DNA of 6,632 nucleotides. Origin: Thermoanaerobaculia bacterium. GTDB lineage: Bacteria > Acidobacteriota > Thermoanaerobaculia > Gp7-AA8. The position numbers were made by a program, and so were the translations under genes. How positions within the stretch are numbered: the first letter of the stretch is position 1; the number at the start of each line of letters is the position of its first letter. Shown here one piece after another: positions 5,048 through 6,632 of the stretch. The stretch is from positions 1 through 6,632 of the forward strand of contig JAMPYE010000245.1 of assembly GCA_023700825.1 (NCBI GenBank). The letters are read 5' to 3'. The notes below the pieces were generated by a model that was given only the letters and a program-made list of their open reading frames with translations, was not told the origin of the DNA and ran no database searches.

Positions 5048-5985
5048 AGACCGCGATCGTGGGAGTCGGGCTCATCGGCGGATCGATCGCGATCGATCTG
5101 CGCCGCGCCGGATTCTCGTCGCGGCTGGCCGGCGTCGAGTCGAGCGCGCGCCACGCGCGGCTCGCCCTCGAGTCCGGGCTCGTCGACGAGGTCGAGTCAC
5201 TGGAAGAGGCGGTCGCGGCCGCCGACGTGGTGATCCTCGCCGTCCCCGTCGACGCGATCCGCGCCGTCGCCCCCGCGGTGCTCGACCTCGCCGGCAAAGG
5301 CGCGGTCGTCATCGACACCGGATCGACGAAGGCGTCGGTCTGTGCCGCCGTCGCGGGGCACGGAAAGCGCGGGCAGTTCGTCGCCGCGCACCCGATCGCC
5401 GGCACGGAGAACTCCGGCCCGCTCGCGGCGCTCGCGGGGCTGTTCCGGGGCAAAGTCAACATCATCTGCGAGCGCGAGCGATCGGCGGCGCACGCGCTCT
5501 CCACGGCGGAGAGCGTGTTCGAGCGGCTCGGAATGAGGACGATCTTCATGGACGCCGAGGAGCACGACCTGCACCTTGCCTACGTCTCGCACCTCTCGCA
5601 CGTCAGCGCGTTCCTGCTGGGGCAGACGGTGCTCGACATCGAGAAGAGCGAGGAGAACATCTTCGACCTGGCGGGGAGCGGCTTTGCCTCGACGGTGCGT
5701 CTCGCGAAGAGCTCGCCGGCGATGTGGGTTCCGATCTTCGAGCAGAACTCGACACACCTGCTGCGCGCGCTCGACGAGTACATCGCGCATCTCGCGACGT
5801 TCCGCCGAGCGCTCGCCGACCACGACACCGACGCGCTCGCGGCGATCACCGCGAGGGCGAACGACATCCGGCGCGTCCTCGACGCCCTCGGCGAGCGCGC
5901 CACCGCCGGCGACCTGCGCCCGGCGGGCGCGGCAGCGACGACCTCGATCGATAATTCGCCAGCACTCCAGGGAGGCCAGCCATGA
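5044..5985 (+). CDS. tyrA: Prephenate dehydrogenase
   Basis: The 313-residue cytoplasmic enzyme oxidatively decarboxylates prephenate (or arogenate) with NAD(P)+ on the way to tyrosine. The Rossmann nucleotide-binding loop GVGLIGGS is at 7-14, with an acidic residue (E32) after the second strand that suggests NAD+ preference. DTGSTK is at 91-96, the catalytic-histidine motif AHPIAGTE at 115-122 (H116), SHLSHVSAF at 182-190, and GFASTVRLAKSSPAMW at 213-228. The last is a TyrA C-terminal helical signature holding the prephenate-contacting arginine. It is monofunctional: no chorismate mutase or ACT domain is fused. About 25 C-terminal residues after GERA look disordered. ATG overlaps the aminotransferase stop (ATGA), indicating translational coupling; the DAHP synthase ATG likewise overlaps its stop. 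The SHLSHVSAF and LAGSGFASTVRLAKSSP segments resemble Bacteroidota TyrA proteins. Confidence 0.96.
   Translation: MKTAIVGVGLIGGSIAIDLRRAGFSSRLAGVESSARHARLALESGLVDEVESLEEAVAAADVVILAVPVDAIRAVAPAVLDLAGKGAVVIDTGSTKASVCAAVAGHGKRGQFVAAHPIAGTENSGPLAALAGLFRGKVNIICERERSAAHALSTAESVFERLGMRTIFMDAEEHDLHLAYVSHLSHVSAFLLGQTVLDIEKSEENIFDLAGSGFASTVRLAKSSPAMWVPIFEQNSTHLLRALDEYIAHLATFRRALADHDTDALAAITARANDIRRVLDALGERATAGDLRPAGAAATTSIDNSPALQGGQP
5970..5975 (+). promoter_or_regulatory. Ribosome binding site of the DAHP synthase gene
   Basis: GGGAGG lies 6 bases before the ATG at 5982, inside the last codons of tyrA. It is the strongest Shine-Dalgarno sequence in the window and fixes the start despite the ATGA overlap. 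Confidence 0.8.
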
Positions 5986-6632
5986 CACCTGCCATCCAAC
6001 CGCAAACCCCGTCGAACTGGATTCCGGGCACGAGGCCCTTCGTCATCGGAGGTCCGTGCAGCGCCGAGACCGAGACGCAGACGGTCGAGACCGCGCGCCA
6101 GCTCCAGGCCACCGGGCGGATCCACGCCCTGCGCGCGGGAATCTGGAAGCCGCGCACCCGGCCGGGACAGTACGAGGGGGCGGGTGAGCCCGCCCTGGCA
6201 TGGCTCCGGCGGGCGAAGGAGGAGACGGGGCTGCCCATCACGACCGAGGTCGCCAACGCGGGCCACGTCGAGGCGTGCCTGGCGGCGGGGGTCGACTTCC
6301 TCTGGGTCGGCGCGCGGACGACAGTGAACCCCTTCTCCGTCCAGGAGATCGCCGACGCGCTGCGCGGGGTCGACGTGCCGGTGTTCGTGAAGAACCCGGT
6401 CAGCCCCGACCTGGAGCTCTGGATCGGTGCGCTCGAGCGCTTCGACAGGGCCGGGATCACGAAGTTAGGCGCGATTCACCGCGGCTTCTCGTCGTTCGAC
6501 AAGGGGCCGTTCCGCAACGCGCCGCTCTGGGACATCCCGATCGAGCTGAAGACGCGGGTACCGACGCTGCCGATCCTCTGCGACCCCAGCCACATCTGCG
6601 GCAATCGCGAGCTGATCCCGTTCGTCGCGCAG
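5982..6632 (+). CDS. aroF: DAHP synthase, AroF/KdsA-related type, 3' truncated by window
   Basis: The frame runs open from ATG 5982 to the last base, giving 217 residues of an unfinished protein. DAHP synthase condenses phosphoenolpyruvate with erythrose 4-phosphate, the entry step of the shikimate pathway. Motifs in order are GPCSAE (24-29, metal-ligand Cys26), RAGIWKPRTRPG (51-62, PEP and phosphate binding), TTEVAN (87-92), VGARTT (109-114), VKNP (137-140), GAIHRGFSS (163-171, metal-ligand His166) and DPSHICGNRE (201-210, metal-binding Asp). This is the type I-beta class without an N-terminal regulatory extension; only about 18 residues precede the barrel. The Bacteroidota relatives it resembles carry a C-terminal chorismate mutase domain, which here would lie beyond the window, so whether it is bifunctional cannot be seen. 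It is the third gene of the attenuator-controlled operon. Confidence 0.95.
   Translation, partial: MTPAIQPQTPSNWIPGTRPFVIGGPCSAETETQTVETARQLQATGRIHALRAGIWKPRTRPGQYEGAGEPALAWLRRAKEETGLPITTEVANAGHVEACLAAGVDFLWVGARTTVNPFSVQEIADALRGVDVPVFVKNPVSPDLELWIGALERFDRAGITKLGAIHRGFSSFDKGPFRNAPLWDIPIELKTRVPTLPILCDPSHICGNRELIPFVAQ

Noticed and set aside
4345..5985. A 546-codon frame fusing an Arg-rich N-terminal half to TyrA
   Set aside because: The part before 5044 is the aminotransferase gene read in another frame; TyrA begins at the ATGA overlap with its nucleotide-binding motif a few residues later.
1..6632. CRISPR array, tRNA, insertion sequence or phage attachment site
   Set aside because: No regularly spaced direct repeats, cloverleaf, transposase motif or terminal inverted repeats with target duplication were visible; the heptamer repeat at 3452-3522 does not have spacers of array type.

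Overview
The window is GC-rich bacterial DNA with dense coding, ATGA-type overlaps between genes, and at least two genes that look leaderless (a TANNNT box 6-8 bases before the ATG). It carries a secreted ice-binding-like protein and an aromatic amino acid operon of the type I know best from Bacteroidota, although the base composition is far too GC-rich for most Bacteroidota. An Acidobacteriota-like or similar environmental lineage is my best guess. That is inference only; there is no rRNA or other marker here.

Layout. Bases 1-181 hold the 3' end of a plus-strand gene whose last ~59 residues resemble the C-terminal domain of Wzt-type polysaccharide exporter ATPases. Bases 243-500 encode an unrecognised acidic 85-residue protein behind a probable leaderless promoter. 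A perfect 18-bp hairpin at 586-625 separates it from a convergent minus-strand gene (645-2693). That gene encodes a 682-residue exported protein: signal peptide, DUF3494 ice-binding-like domain, proline-rich linker, then a cysteine-containing module of about 425 residues that I cannot name. A 418-base gap (2694-3111) follows, with a ribosome binding site and two adjacent hairpins. Next is a minus-strand MTH1187/YqgV-type thiamine-binding protein (3112-3390), also probably leaderless.

The right half is an aromatic amino acid operon on the plus strand. From about 3543 there is a consensus -35 box with a weaker -10, then a 26-codon leader peptide with three Tyr codons followed by Trp, and a textbook intrinsic terminator (3689-3724). 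Downstream lie a class I/II aminotransferase (3836-5047), prephenate dehydrogenase TyrA (5044-5985) and a DAHP synthase of the AroF/KdsA-related type (5982 to beyond the window end). The structural genes overlap by four bases each, so they are almost certainly cotranscribed and translationally coupled. DAHP synthase makes the first committed shikimate intermediate. TyrA and the aminotransferase perform the last two steps to tyrosine.

The most notable find is the leader. Besides the Tyr-Tyr-Tyr-Trp run, the RNA can form a hairpin over those codons (3624-3654) that hides one strand of an antiterminator (3640-3649 with 3692-3701), and that antiterminator would destroy the terminator. This is the full three-state logic of ribosome-mediated attenuation, apparently sensing tyrosine, possibly with tryptophan. 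It is too short to be called by ordinary gene finders.
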